Assembly (NCBI RefSeq): GCF_014646655.1
Contig: NZ_BMNR01000001.1
Coordinates: 62,001-126,000, forward strand
Source of the DNA: Yeosuana aromativorans
GTDB taxonomy: Bacteria; Bacteroidota; Bacteroidia; Flavobacteriales; Flavobacteriaceae
Direction: 5' to 3'
Length of the DNA: 64,000 nt
Below, piece after piece: positions 26,478-35,321 of the stretch. Both the position numbers and the translations under genes were made by a program. The notes beneath the pieces are model-generated. The model was not told the DNA's origin, searched no databases, and saw only the letters and a list, made by a program, of their open reading frames with translations. How positions within the stretch are numbered: position 1 is the first letter of the stretch; the number at the start of each line of letters is the position of its first letter.

Positions 26478-27521
26478 ATGAAACCAATTAATACCGCTTT
26501 ATGTTCTTACGGAATGAGTGGCAAATTGTTTCATGCGCCTTTTATTTCAGCAAATCCCAAATTTAATTTGTATGGTGTTCTTGAAAGAACAAATAACCAT
26601 GCCCAAAAACAATATCCTGGGATAAAAACATTTCGTTCTTTGGAACATTTGCTCGCTGACGAAAACATTGAGTTGGTTATAGTAAATACGCCCAACATTA
26701 CACACTATGACTTTTCTAAAAAAGTCATACAAGCTGGCAAACACCTGATCGTTGAAAAACCATTTACGGCAACTGTTAAGGAAGCTAAAGAATTAATTCA
26801 ACTGGCTAAAGAACACAATGTTGTTATTTCCGTATACCATAACCGGCGTTATGATAGCGATTTTAAAACCGTTCAAAAAATACTCAAGGAAGACTTATTG
26901 GGAGAAATCATTGAAGCAGAGTTCCATTACGACCGATATGACCCAAAATTAAGCTATAAAATCCATAAGGAAACACCAACAGCTGCTGTAGGAAGCTTAT
27001 ATGATTTAGGTTCACATATTATTGATCAAGCATTGGTATTGTTTGGGATGCCTGTTGCCGTGTTTGCAGATTTGGATTCTTATCGCCCAAACTCACAAGT
27101 GGGTGACTATTTTGATTTGAAATTATTTTATCCATCCCATCGTGTTATACTTAAATCCAGTTATTATGTTCGTGAACCACTTCCTGGTTATATCTTGCAT
27201 GGAAAAAAAGGTTCCTTTATAAAGTCAAAGGCAGATGTTCAGGAAGCAGACCTTCAAGCTGGCAAAAGTCCAGATTCAAAAAACTGGGGCAAGGAGCCCG
27301 TTACAGAACAAGGGTTGTTGCATATTGAGAAAGACGGAAAAACCATCAAGGAATCCATACCTACCTTAACCGGAAACTATATGGAATATTTTGACACTAT
27401 TTTTGATGCTATCAGACATAATACCCGCTTATCAGTTAAAGCAGAGGATGCCATGATGGTCATTGCAATAATTGAAGCTGCCTTAAAAAGTAATGAAGAA
27501 CACAAAGTAATTGAGCTGTAA
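26478..27521 (+). CDS. Gfo/Idh/MocA family oxidoreductase
   Basis: A 347-residue cytoplasmic NAD(P)-dependent oxidoreductase. The N-terminal Rossmann fold begins TALCSYGMSGKLFHAPF, with the glycine-rich turn slightly modified. EKPFTATVKEAKELI is the conserved EKP motif, with the Lys of the active site. The C-terminal alpha/beta domain includes GSLYDLGSHIIDQAL, with the His of the catalytic region. The signatures GKLFHAPF and YDLGSHIIDQ resemble the YdgJ/YvaA-like branch that oxidises or reduces sugar or inositol derivatives. In this position it might act on a pectin-derived sugar, but the substrate is not deducible. It lies after the PL1 gene in the same direction and converges with CE12, without an obvious terminator. 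Confidence 0.88.
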   Translation: MKPINTALCSYGMSGKLFHAPFISANPKFNLYGVLERTNNHAQKQYPGIKTFRSLEHLLADENIELVIVNTPNITHYDFSKKVIQAGKHLIVEKPFTATVKEAKELIQLAKEHNVVISVYHNRRYDSDFKTVQKILKEDLLGEIIEAEFHYDRYDPKLSYKIHKETPTAAVGSLYDLGSHIIDQALVLFGMPVAVFADLDSYRPNSQVGDYFDLKLFYPSHRVILKSSYYVREPLPGYILHGKKGSFIKSKADVQEADLQAGKSPDSKNWGKEPVTEQGLLHIEKDGKTIKESIPTLTGNYMEYFDTIFDAIRHNTRLSVKAEDAMMVIAIIEAALKSNEEHKVIEL

Positions 27522-27530
27522 AAAGCCCAA

Positions 27531-28274
27531 TTACTTAATATATTCCTTTAAACTTGGCACTTTTACTTTTAATTCACCCACAGCAAGTCCCGCTACAGTC
27601 GTTGCACCCAATTTAGACAAATGTGTATCATCATCTTTTCCATCAGGATAATATGCTACTTCTCCTGGCTTATAGTGTAAGTGTAGTTTTTTTGAGCCTT
27701 CAACCCCATAGGATTCTTCCATTTGTTCCGTTAAATACTGGAGGTCAATAAAGGGGACATCATAATGTTGGGCTACCAATCTGGTTTCCAAAGGATAGTC
27801 TCCATGTGTATCAACCAAGGTTCCTTGTTCATTAAAATTTCTCCTGACAATGGACGATAGCAAAATAGGAGTAGCTCCTTTTTCCCTAGTTTCTGTCACA
27901 AAACGGATTAAATTATGACGATACGCCGTATGCGGATTGGTGTAACGCTTAGGGTCATTTTCCTTTTGATCATTATGTCCAAACTGAATGAGAACATAAT
28001 CCCCCTTTTTTAAGGTTTTGAGCACAGCATCCCAGCGTCCTTCATCAATGAAGCTTCTAGTACTTCTTCCATTGACGGCTCTGTTATCAATGGTGACTGT
28101 ATTTTTAAAAAACTGCGGAAGAACCTGTGCCCAACCATGTTCTGGGTTTTCATCAGTATTTTTTTTGTTGGCCATAGTGGAATCGCCAATACAGTAAATA
28201 GTTGATTTTTGAGCTGTACATGCTGTTGCTATACATAATGCAATACCTAAAATAATGTTTGTTTTAATTGTCAT
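27531..28274 (-). CDS. CE12 rhamnogalacturonan acetylesterase (SGNH hydrolase)
   Basis: A 247-residue exported esterase (signal peptide MTIKTNIILGIALCIATACTAQ) that removes O-acetyl groups from rhamnogalacturonan or other pectin. The SGNH blocks are clear: block I GDSTMA (nucleophile Ser), block II NGRSTRSF (Gly), block III GHNDQ (Asn), and block V DDTHLS (Asp-His). These match the CE12 rhamnogalacturonan acetylesterase family rather than general GDSL lipases. Its start lies 2 bases after the stop of the PL10-CE8 gene, so the two are in one operon on the minus strand. Confidence 0.92.
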   Translation of the reverse strand: MTIKTNIILGIALCIATACTAQKSTIYCIGDSTMANKKNTDENPEHGWAQVLPQFFKNTVTIDNRAVNGRSTRSFIDEGRWDAVLKTLKKGDYVLIQFGHNDQKENDPKRYTNPHTAYRHNLIRFVTETREKGATPILLSSIVRRNFNEQGTLVDTHGDYPLETRLVAQHYDVPFIDLQYLTEQMEESYGVEGSKKLHLHYKPGEVAYYPDGKDDDTHLSKLGATTVAGLAVGELKVKVPSLKEYIK

Positions 28275-28276
28275 TT

Positions 28277-30292
28277 TTAATACCAGTTTTTATATGTGTT
28301 TTTAGAATTTGATTTAAGAATATTCTCCGTGGTGTATTTTTTGGCTTCTCGCTTGGTTAATTGGTGCGACCACCCAACTCTACTTTGAGGTCTATACCCC
28401 GCTCCTTTATTATTGTACTCAGCATAAAACGTTGTGGATTCTGCTTCTTTGTTGGACCAATTGTTCCAGCCTTCAGGCCTAATATGAGACCCCATATCAC
28501 AATCCATAAACACGGTTTTAGCATAGATACGCCAAGGTCTTCCAAGGTAAACATCCGCTACGTCTTCATCTGCTGTAAGCTTGCAGTTCTTAAAAATATA
28601 CCCGAATTCTTGATTTTGAGGTGTTGAAGCTGCTGTAATAAATGAATTTGTTTTACTGTGAATTTCGCAAGTATCAAATAATACCGTTGCCTCCCCGAAA
28701 ATAAAATCCGTGCTACCTTCTATATAGCAATTTTTAAAATACTGCTTAAATCCTTCTCCAGCTGTATAGACGGTATCTTGGAACCCAAGAAAAGAGCAAT
28801 TTTCAAAATAACAACGTGTGGCATTAACCGATAACGCTACCGCTTGTCCAACTTCTCCCGAACTGTTTTCAACAGTTAGATTTTTACCTACAAAATCATT
28901 GCCCTCTACTAATAATGTCGATGTGTGAAAGGTGCTGTTTCTGCCTAAATCAATTTTATCAAAATAGTCATCAAAGGTTATAATGGTTTTCGCTTTGCTC
29001 TCCCCTATTAATGACACCTGTGTATTCCAAGCATAGACGTGAACTTTCTCTTTATAAGTGCCATTTTTTATGTTGATGATAACGCGCTGATAGGGAAACG
29101 CCTTGGCGCTGTTAATAGCCTCTTGGATACTGGTAAAATCACCCGTACCATCTTTGGCAACAACCATATTGTAGTCGTCTTTTGGTGATTTGAGCGTATT
29201 GTTTTCAGAAGAAACCATGCCGTATTTCTCTACCCATTTTTTATACTCTTCCAATACTTTACTAGGAGCATCTGTGTACCACTTGTATCCGTTTCTGCGT
29301 TCGGGGCCTATTTCATCCAATGAATATTTTTTGATGCCATCACGATCACAAAAAAATGGCTTGTTATCATCCAATTCCATAAAACGTGCCCATATTGGAG
29401 GAGCTGTGTCATCTTTAACTATTTTTTTATCAATGATACGTCCTTTCTCATTAAACTGTCTTAACTCCCTGATTCCAGTTATTTTGACCTTATCAAACCA
29501 GTTAACGGCACTTTCAATTGATTTTTTAATAGCTTCCGAAGGGTTTTCAATAGACATCAACAACAAAACAATATTTGCAGATTCCGCACCACTTAATGAA
29601 GGTAATTCATAGGCTCTTGCCTTAGCTGGTTCAAAGGTGTTTTCGTCATGCTGTGCACACCACGCCGTTAAAACACCATCTTGTTTGTATTGGGTTTTTA
29701 AAATGCAATCAATACCTTTATCAAAAGCAAGCTTGATTTTATCAATGGTTTCTTGTGTTGGCTTTATGGAATATGCTCCTGTATTTTCTTTTAAGTTTTT
29801 AAAAAGACTCAAAATATTAAACATGGAATCATCATTATAGGTAATATGTGTGTAATACCCCTTTTTTAGAGGATAAAATTGAGGCCAGCCACCATTATCA
29901 TATTGAGCTTCTAAAAGATAGTCAACCCCTTTAAGAAAAGCGGTTTTATAACGTTCATCTGGTATTTGACGATATATTTTTGAAAGAAAAATCATTTCTT
30001 GAACCGTAGCGCCATTATCTGTTGTAACATCCTGGGTGCTGCTTTTTAAAGCTATTAAATCCTGCCTTTGCTTGCTGGTCAATGGCTCTTGCATTTGGAT
30101 ATTCTTGGGCCAGCCACCAATATCCCGTTGATACAACAATACATTTTCAGCTATATCCTTTGCTTCTTGTGAGGCAAACCAACTGCCTTCTTTTTTTAGG
30201 GTTATACTATGCCAGGACTTATCATGAACTTGAGCATTTACATGAGTACATACCATTAATGTAACTAGCAAAAGACATTTAAAAAACTTCAT
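28277..30292 (-). CDS. PL10 pectate lyase - CE8 pectin methylesterase fusion
   Basis: A 671-residue exported bifunctional enzyme. Residues about 30-335 are a PL10 pectate lyase: DIGGWPKN, YDNGGWPQFYPL, YNDDSMFNIL, TAWCAQHDENTFEPAKARAYELPSLSG. Residues about 370-655 are a CE8 pectin methylesterase: GQAVALSVNATRC, GFQDTVY (Gln505, Asp506), STDFIFG (Asp529), and YLGRPW (Arg585), so all catalytic residues are present. The methylesterase makes the de-esterified substrate that the lyase needs, so the fusion couples two steps. It lies between the cupin gene (53 bases upstream) and CE12 (2 bases downstream). The signal peptide is MKFFKCLLLVTLMVCTHVNAQ. Confidence 0.93.
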   Translation of the reverse strand: MKFFKCLLLVTLMVCTHVNAQVHDKSWHSITLKKEGSWFASQEAKDIAENVLLYQRDIGGWPKNIQMQEPLTSKQRQDLIALKSSTQDVTTDNGATVQEMIFLSKIYRQIPDERYKTAFLKGVDYLLEAQYDNGGWPQFYPLKKGYYTHITYNDDSMFNILSLFKNLKENTGAYSIKPTQETIDKIKLAFDKGIDCILKTQYKQDGVLTAWCAQHDENTFEPAKARAYELPSLSGAESANIVLLLMSIENPSEAIKKSIESAVNWFDKVKITGIRELRQFNEKGRIIDKKIVKDDTAPPIWARFMELDDNKPFFCDRDGIKKYSLDEIGPERRNGYKWYTDAPSKVLEEYKKWVEKYGMVSSENNTLKSPKDDYNMVVAKDGTGDFTSIQEAINSAKAFPYQRVIINIKNGTYKEKVHVYAWNTQVSLIGESKAKTIITFDDYFDKIDLGRNSTFHTSTLLVEGNDFVGKNLTVENSSGEVGQAVALSVNATRCYFENCSFLGFQDTVYTAGEGFKQYFKNCYIEGSTDFIFGEATVLFDTCEIHSKTNSFITAASTPQNQEFGYIFKNCKLTADEDVADVYLGRPWRIYAKTVFMDCDMGSHIRPEGWNNWSNKEAESTTFYAEYNNKGAGYRPQSRVGWSHQLTKREAKKYTTENILKSNSKNTYKNWY

Positions 30293-30345
30293 CTTTATTT
30301 TATTATTGAATTATTTATGTTGTTAAGATTATTAAAATGCTAGCA

Positions 30346-30786
30346 TTACTTCTTTTCGTATTTTTTTATTACCAAATACTTTAGTTCAGTATCCCCAACA
30401 TTTTTGATACCATGCTCAACATTCGAAGGGCAATAAAAACTGGTATACGGTCCCGAAACAACTGTTTGACCATCCAGATAAAATTCAGCTGTACCTTCCA
30501 ACACAAAAAAGAATTCATCTTCAGGATGCTTGTGAGGTGCATGTGTGGCTTCATGTGGTTTCACAACACTCATTTTAAGTGTTCTGCCATCCAAAAAATC
30601 TTTGTCAGCAAACCAATATTGATACCCTACTTTGGTTTTAACTACCGAGCTCCCATTAAAATGATTGACACAATTTTGTATGGTATATTTTTTATCAATG
30701 CTATCATTATCCATATTTTGTGCTTGAGAACAAGTAGGGAAAACGATTAAAGCAAAAGCGATTACAGAATAGTTTAAAAGTTTCAT
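30346..30786 (-). CDS. exported cupin, KdgF-like
   Basis: A 146-residue protein with an export signal (MKLLNYSVIAFALIVFPTCSQAQ) and a single cupin domain. The metal-binding motif is HAPHKHPEDEFFFVLEG (His-x-His-x5-6-Glu) and the second His is in NVEHGIKN. KdgF is a small cupin that opens the ring of 4,5-unsaturated galacturonate made by pectate lyases and GH105. The usual protein is cytoplasmic and shorter (about 110 residues), so this would be an exported form if the function holds. It is the first gene of the minus-strand operon cupin, PL10-CE8, CE12. A TATTTTTG box lies only 4 bases before its ATG. KdgF identity is inferred from context and fold, not from specific residues. Confidence 0.7.
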   Translation of the reverse strand: MKLLNYSVIAFALIVFPTCSQAQNMDNDSIDKKYTIQNCVNHFNGSSVVKTKVGYQYWFADKDFLDGRTLKMSVVKPHEATHAPHKHPEDEFFFVLEGTAEFYLDGQTVVSGPYTSFYCPSNVEHGIKNVGDTELKYLVIKKYEKK

Positions 30787-30810
30787 GTCACAAAAATATT
30801 TTTTATAATA

Positions 30811-30846
30811 AAAAAGGATATCCGAAATAATATGGATATCCTTTTT
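30811..30846. terminator. intrinsic terminator after the T9SS orphan gene
   Basis: Perfect 13-bp stem AAAAAGGATATCC / GGATATCCTTTTT with a 10-base loop. It lies between the T9SS-tailed protein gene and the cupin gene, both on the minus strand, so it ends the first transcript and requires a separate promoter for the cupin operon. Confidence 0.92.
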
Positions 30847-30879
30847 AAACTAATATTAATACTATTTATTTTTCTAGAG

Positions 30880-31710
30880 TTAATGAGTCAATAATTTAAC
30901 TGATTTTTGGCCATCAACTGTTTTTAAGGTTGCTATCCATAATCCTGATCTAAAAGTGAAATCCGTATCTGAATTTGTTTTAAAGGATTTAACCAATGCA
31001 CCTGTAATACTATAAATATTAACCTCGGTTTTTGTTTTTACGTTTGACACATAAATTCTATTACCTACGGCTCTCATGTTTGTTGAAACTTGCGATTTAA
31101 AATCATCAGCACTCAGAACAAGACCAGTAGTTCCTATTGAGCTTGCAGGAGAAACAACCATTTTACATAAATAAACAGCAGCATCATCATAAATATAAAT
31201 ATTCCCAGAGCCTCCTGTGTAATTGACAGTTTCAATGACATATCCTGAAGCAGGAATTAGTACTGAACCAAATGGAACAAAAGAGTCATCAGACAAATAA
31301 ACAGTTCGCCCAGAGCTGCCCCTTAACCATAATTTTACTGTGCAGGCACCAGTAACAGCAAAATAAATATACCTTTTTGATGGTTGTAAAACTCCACCTC
31401 CAAGATCAGAAATACCAGAATCCCCATTGAATTTAAAACGGGTAGTTGAACTGTAACCATCAATATCACCAGCGGTTTGCCAATTACTTACAGATCCATT
31501 AGAACTATCAATTATACCAATATTTGAAGTTGAAGTAGTACCCATATATATACCCAGGTTATCCCTTACTTCGTTATCAGCAACACCTGTTGCATCTGGA
31601 CCCCAATTAACAGTATCAGAACCACCGAAGTCCCAAACCTTATCTTGAGCTTGTAAAGTTGCCGCAAAAAACAGTATCGGCAAAATAATTAAAAGTAATT
31701 TTTGTTTCAT
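30880..31710 (-). CDS. T9SS-secreted protein with carbohydrate-binding-like module, function unknown
   Basis: A 276-residue protein with a signal peptide (MKQKLLLIILPILFFAATLQAQ). A beta-rich module (about 23-190) starts KVWDFGG, includes RYIYFAVTGACTVKLWLRGSSG, and ends VYLCKMVVSP. A T9SS sorting tail follows (about 205-276, VSNVKTKTEVNIYSITGALVKSF, VKLLTH). No catalytic motif is visible. The VWDFG start and the final hydrophobic strand resemble modules of the 2237-residue methylesterase and the PL1 lyase of the same locus, so a pectin-binding role at the surface is plausible. It is monocistronic, has its own operator and -7 box, and lies divergent from SusC. I do not recognise a named family. 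Confidence 0.8.
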   Translation of the reverse strand: MKQKLLLIILPILFFAATLQAQDKVWDFGGSDTVNWGPDATGVADNEVRDNLGIYMGTTSTSNIGIIDSSNGSVSNWQTAGDIDGYSSTTRFKFNGDSGISDLGGGVLQPSKRYIYFAVTGACTVKLWLRGSSGRTVYLSDDSFVPFGSVLIPASGYVIETVNYTGGSGNIYIYDDAAVYLCKMVVSPASSIGTTGLVLSADDFKSQVSTNMRAVGNRIYVSNVKTKTEVNIYSITGALVKSFKTNSDTDFTFRSGLWIATLKTVDGQKSVKLLTH

Positions 31711-31734
31711 GTTTTTTAGTTTTAGTTAAAATAA

Positions 31735-31755
31735 TGTAATCGATTACCAAATATA
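31735..31755 (-). promoter_or_regulatory. LacI-type operator with -7 box, minus strand
   Basis: The operator TGTAATCGATTACC (13 of 14 bases of the perfect palindrome) directly follows TATATTTG when read on the minus strand. It drives the T9SS orphan gene. Confidence 0.72.
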
Positions 31756-31927
31756 TACAATTTTTTATACAGTCAGTATAGTTTTGTCATATTTTTTTCA
31801 TTGACAGAAAATTAACAGATATTTATAATAGTTTTAAAGTATACTCATGTAAAACAAAAAAAGCTATAATTGTGTTTTACATTAGGTAGATTATTGAAAA
31901 TAAATTTTGTAATAAAAAAAAAACTTT

Positions 31928-31949
31928 TATATTTGTGTAATCGATTGCA
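31928..31949 (+). promoter_or_regulatory. LacI-type operator with -7 box before SusC
   Basis: TATATTTG (31928-31935) is followed immediately by TGTAATCGATTGCA (31936-31949), with the central CG intact. It is the promoter of the SusC/SusD operon. Confidence 0.75.
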
Positions 31950-32090
31950 CTTTATTATAACAATAAAACAAATTTAAACAAGAAATTATACTAGGTGCAA
32001 GTTGGTTACAAAAAATTAATAACTAAACTATACTATTTTATGACAAACAATTGTACTGATTATTTGTTTCTCAAATCCAAAGTAAGAGAA

Positions 32091-35000
32091 ATGAAGAAAT
32101 CCTTTTCAAAAAAGACTTATTTAATTTTACTATTTGGAATATTTGTGTTCAGCAGTACTAATATGCTAGCTCAAAGTAAAATTATAAGTGGGACAGTAAT
32201 TGATGGTGATTTAGGAGGGCCTTTACCTGGTGTAACAGTTCTTGTTAAAGGAACATCCAATGGTGCTGCAACAGATTTTGATGGAAATTTCACGGTGAGC
32301 GTTGATAACCCAAACGCCATTTTAGTGTTTTCCTACATTGGGTATCAAACCCAAGAAGTTAATGTGTCCGGCAAAACTACCTTAAATGTTTCCCTTCAAC
32401 CTAGTTTGGAATCATTGGATCAAGTTGTGGTTATAGGTTATGGTACAGCTAAAAAATCGGATTTGACCGGTTCAGTGGTTACTATAGGTGGTGATGATTT
32501 AAAAAAACAATCTATATCAAACGTTGCTGAAGCTTTAACCGGGCGTTTGGCAGGTGTGCAAGTCACATCATCTGAAGGGTCACCTGATTCAGAAATCAAA
32601 ATTAGAGTTCGTGGTGGTGGTTCATTAACCCAAGATGCTTCTCCATTAATTATTGTTGATGGGTTTCCCGTAAACAGTATGAGCGATGTATCGCCTGCCG
32701 ATATTGAAAATATTTCGGTTTTAAAAGATGCCTCATCAACTGCCATTTACGGTTCCAGAGGTGCCAATGGTGTTGTAATTATAACCACTAAAAGTGGTAA
32801 AGACGGTAAAATATCTACCAATTTCAATATGTTTTATGGTGTTAGTAAAATTGCTAACACAATTGACGTATTAGAACCTCAAGACTTTGTGAAATGGCAA
32901 TATGAATATGCTCTACTTGACAACCCAGATGATTTAAGTTCATACGAAAAGTATTTTGGCCAATGGCAAGATTATGATCAATATATTGGCATGAAAGGGA
33001 ACAACTGGCAAAAACAAATTTATGGCAGAATGGGAGAGGTACAAAGCCGCGATCTAGCCGTAAGAGGGGGTTCTGAAAAAATGAACTTCAACTTTAATTA
33101 TGCTCATTACGATCAAAAAGCGATTATGATAGGCTCAAATTTCAAAAGAGACAACTTATCCTTGGCATTAAAAAGCAAAGCTGGTGAAAAGGTTGACTTA
33201 TCATTCACATTCCGTTATTCCAATACAGAAATCAACGGAGGTGGCGCTAATGAACAAAATGAAGTGTCATCAGCAGATGCCCGTTTAAGACATAGTGTAG
33301 GGTATTCTCCTATTCCACTTCCCGGACTAACTACCACCAATACAGATGAAGCACTCTCAAGTTATTTGGTGAATCCATTTGTTGCCGTTGACGATAATCA
33401 GCGTAAACAGCTTAGAAAAAATTTCAACTTGTTAGGGAGCATGACTTGGGAAATAATAGATAACCTAAGTTACAAAACAGAATTAGGTCTTGATAACCGT
33501 AATGATTTAGACTATCGTTTTTATGGTCGCTCAACATATTATGCAAGCAATAGGCCTCCTGCCGAATTACAAGGTTTACCTTCTTTATTATCTACCGATG
33601 AAAAACGAGTTAAATTTAGAAATGCCAATACATTCAATTATGATTTTAAAAATGTTTTGGGAGATAACCACGCTTTAAAATTACTTTTAGGAGAAGAGAT
33701 GATTGTTGAGCGCCGTAATGAGGTTGAAAGTGAAATTCAAGGATTTCCAAAGTTTTTTGACTTTGATACATCTAGACACTTAACAACTCAAGGAACCCCT
33801 TTAACTGTTGATGATTTTTATAGTCCAGATGATAAATTATTATCATTTTTTGGTCGAGTTAATTATGACTTTAAAAACAGATACTTATTTACTGCCACTT
33901 ATAGGGCAGATGGTTCCAGTAAGTTTTTAGGTAGCAATCAATGGGGTTACTTCCCTTCTGCTGCAGTTGCTTGGAAATTGTCTGAAGAAAATTTCTTAAA
34001 AAATGCTTCTTGGATTAACACTCTTAAACTTAGATTAAGTTATGGTGAGGCTGGTAACAACAATATACCATCAGGACAAACCGTACAGAGTTTCCAATCT
34101 AAAACGACATCTTATATCAATGGGGTTTCTAGTTATTGGGCTGCTTCAAACACATTAGCAAACCCAGACTTAAAATGGGAAACTACCGTAACTAAAAACC
34201 TTGGTTTGGACTTTGACTTTTTCAAAGGACGTATTAGTGGGTCTGTTGAGGCCTATAAAAACGTAACTACAGACCTATTAATAAATTTCCCTGTACCAGG
34301 TTCTGGTTATGATACTCAATACAGAAATATGGGAGAAGTTCAAAATACAGGGATTGATGCTTCATTAAATGTGGTTGCTATAAGTAAACTGGATTATGGT
34401 TTAAGTTTCTCGTTTAATATGGGCTTCAACAAAAACAAAATAAATTCACTAGGTGTGATGGATGATTTTGGAATCAATACAAACTGGGCATCAACTCAAA
34501 TAGGAAATGATTATGTTGTAAATGTTGGAGAATCTGTGGGTGCTATGTACGGTTACCAGAATGACGGACGTTATGAGGTATCTGATTTTGATTACGATGT
34601 TTCTTCTGGAACCTACACTTTAAAAGCTGGTGTTGCAGACAACTCTGCCGTTATAGGACAGGTTATGCCAGGTAGCATTAAATTAAAAGACATCAACGGC
34701 GACGGTGTTGTAGATGTCAATGATAACACTATTATTGGTGATGCCAATCCAAAGTTTACAGGCGGTTTTACATTAAATGCCAATGCCTATGGATTTGATT
34801 TGTCCGCTGCATTCAATTTTAGCGTTGGAAACGATATATACAATGCCAATAAAATTGAGTTTACAACATCAAACCAAAATGGACAATATAGAAATTTAAG
34901 CACAATTATGGCTGATGGAAAACGCTGGACAAATTTAGATCCAGCTACAGGCCAATTAGTAACAGACCCTACACAGTTGTCTGCACTTAATGCCAATACC

Positions 35001-35303
35001 ACTATGTGGTCTCCGTTTATGTCCCGTTATTTATTTAGCGACTGGGCCGTTGAAGACGGTTCTTTCTTAAGATTGAATACACTTACTTTAGGGTATACAG
35101 TTCCTGAATCATTGCTTACTGACGTTGGTGTTTCTAAACTAAGGTTTTACCTTACCGCTAATAATGTTTTCATTATTACAAACTATTCAGGTCTTGACCC
35201 TGAAGTTAATACAAGAAGAAAAACACCGCTAACTCCTGGAGTGGATTATTCTCCATACCCAAGAAGTAGGTCATTGGTTTTTGGTTTAAACCTTAATTTT
35301 TAA
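32091..35303 (+). CDS. susC: SusC-like TonB-dependent outer-membrane transporter
   Basis: A 1070-residue outer-membrane importer for pectin oligosaccharides. The start at 32091 opens a signal peptide (MKKSFSKKTYLILLFGIFVFSSTNMLAQ); the longer frame upstream has none and lies in the leader. Domains: carboxypeptidase-D-like sandwich (about 30-110, GTVIDGDLGGPLPGVTV, NVSLQPSLESLDQVVVIGYG), plug (about 110-230, DVSPADIENISVLKDASSTAIYGSRGANGVVIITTKSG), and a C-terminal beta-barrel ending FGLNLNF. A calcium-loop-like DINGDGVVDVNDN is seen near 865. SusD follows after 18 bases, as in all Sus pairs. Pectin specificity is inferred from the neighbours. Confidence 0.96.
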   Translation: MKKSFSKKTYLILLFGIFVFSSTNMLAQSKIISGTVIDGDLGGPLPGVTVLVKGTSNGAATDFDGNFTVSVDNPNAILVFSYIGYQTQEVNVSGKTTLNVSLQPSLESLDQVVVIGYGTAKKSDLTGSVVTIGGDDLKKQSISNVAEALTGRLAGVQVTSSEGSPDSEIKIRVRGGGSLTQDASPLIIVDGFPVNSMSDVSPADIENISVLKDASSTAIYGSRGANGVVIITTKSGKDGKISTNFNMFYGVSKIANTIDVLEPQDFVKWQYEYALLDNPDDLSSYEKYFGQWQDYDQYIGMKGNNWQKQIYGRMGEVQSRDLAVRGGSEKMNFNFNYAHYDQKAIMIGSNFKRDNLSLALKSKAGEKVDLSFTFRYSNTEINGGGANEQNEVSSADARLRHSVGYSPIPLPGLTTTNTDEALSSYLVNPFVAVDDNQRKQLRKNFNLLGSMTWEIIDNLSYKTELGLDNRNDLDYRFYGRSTYYASNRPPAELQGLPSLLSTDEKRVKFRNANTFNYDFKNVLGDNHALKLLLGEEMIVERRNEVESEIQGFPKFFDFDTSRHLTTQGTPLTVDDFYSPDDKLLSFFGRVNYDFKNRYLFTATYRADGSSKFLGSNQWGYFPSAAVAWKLSEENFLKNASWINTLKLRLSYGEAGNNNIPSGQTVQSFQSKTTSYINGVSSYWAASNTLANPDLKWETTVTKNLGLDFDFFKGRISGSVEAYKNVTTDLLINFPVPGSGYDTQYRNMGEVQNTGIDASLNVVAISKLDYGLSFSFNMGFNKNKINSLGVMDDFGINTNWASTQIGNDYVVNVGESVGAMYGYQNDGRYEVSDFDYDVSSGTYTLKAGVADNSAVIGQVMPGSIKLKDINGDGVVDVNDNTIIGDANPKFTGGFTLNANAYGFDLSAAFNFSVGNDIYNANKIEFTTSNQNGQYRNLSTIMADGKRWTNLDPATGQLVTDPTQLSALNANTTMWSPFMSRYLFSDWAVEDGSFLRLNTLTLGYTVPESLLTDVGVSKLRFYLTANNVFIITNYSGLDPEVNTRRKTPLTPGVDYSPYPRSRSLVFGLNLNF

Positions 35304-35321
35304 TTAAATATTACTTAGAAG

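Larger units (their letters stand above)
31711..32090. promoter_or_regulatory. divergent regulatory region of the T9SS orphan and SusC
   Basis: 380 bases without a gene. It holds two composite promoter-operators about 200 bases apart (31735-31755 on the minus strand, 31928-31949 on the plus strand). SusC would have a leader of about 145 bases, in which no coding frame or hairpin is certain. Confidence 0.7.

Noticed and set aside
30791-30798. TATTTTTG -7 match directly before the cupin ATG
   Set aside because: Only 4 bases separate it from the ATG, so transcription would begin at or inside the start codon. A leaderless mRNA is possible but not supported otherwise.
31995-32090. N-terminal extension of the SusC frame starting at a GTG
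   Set aside because: The added residues have no signal peptide character, and the ATG at 32091 opens a normal one.
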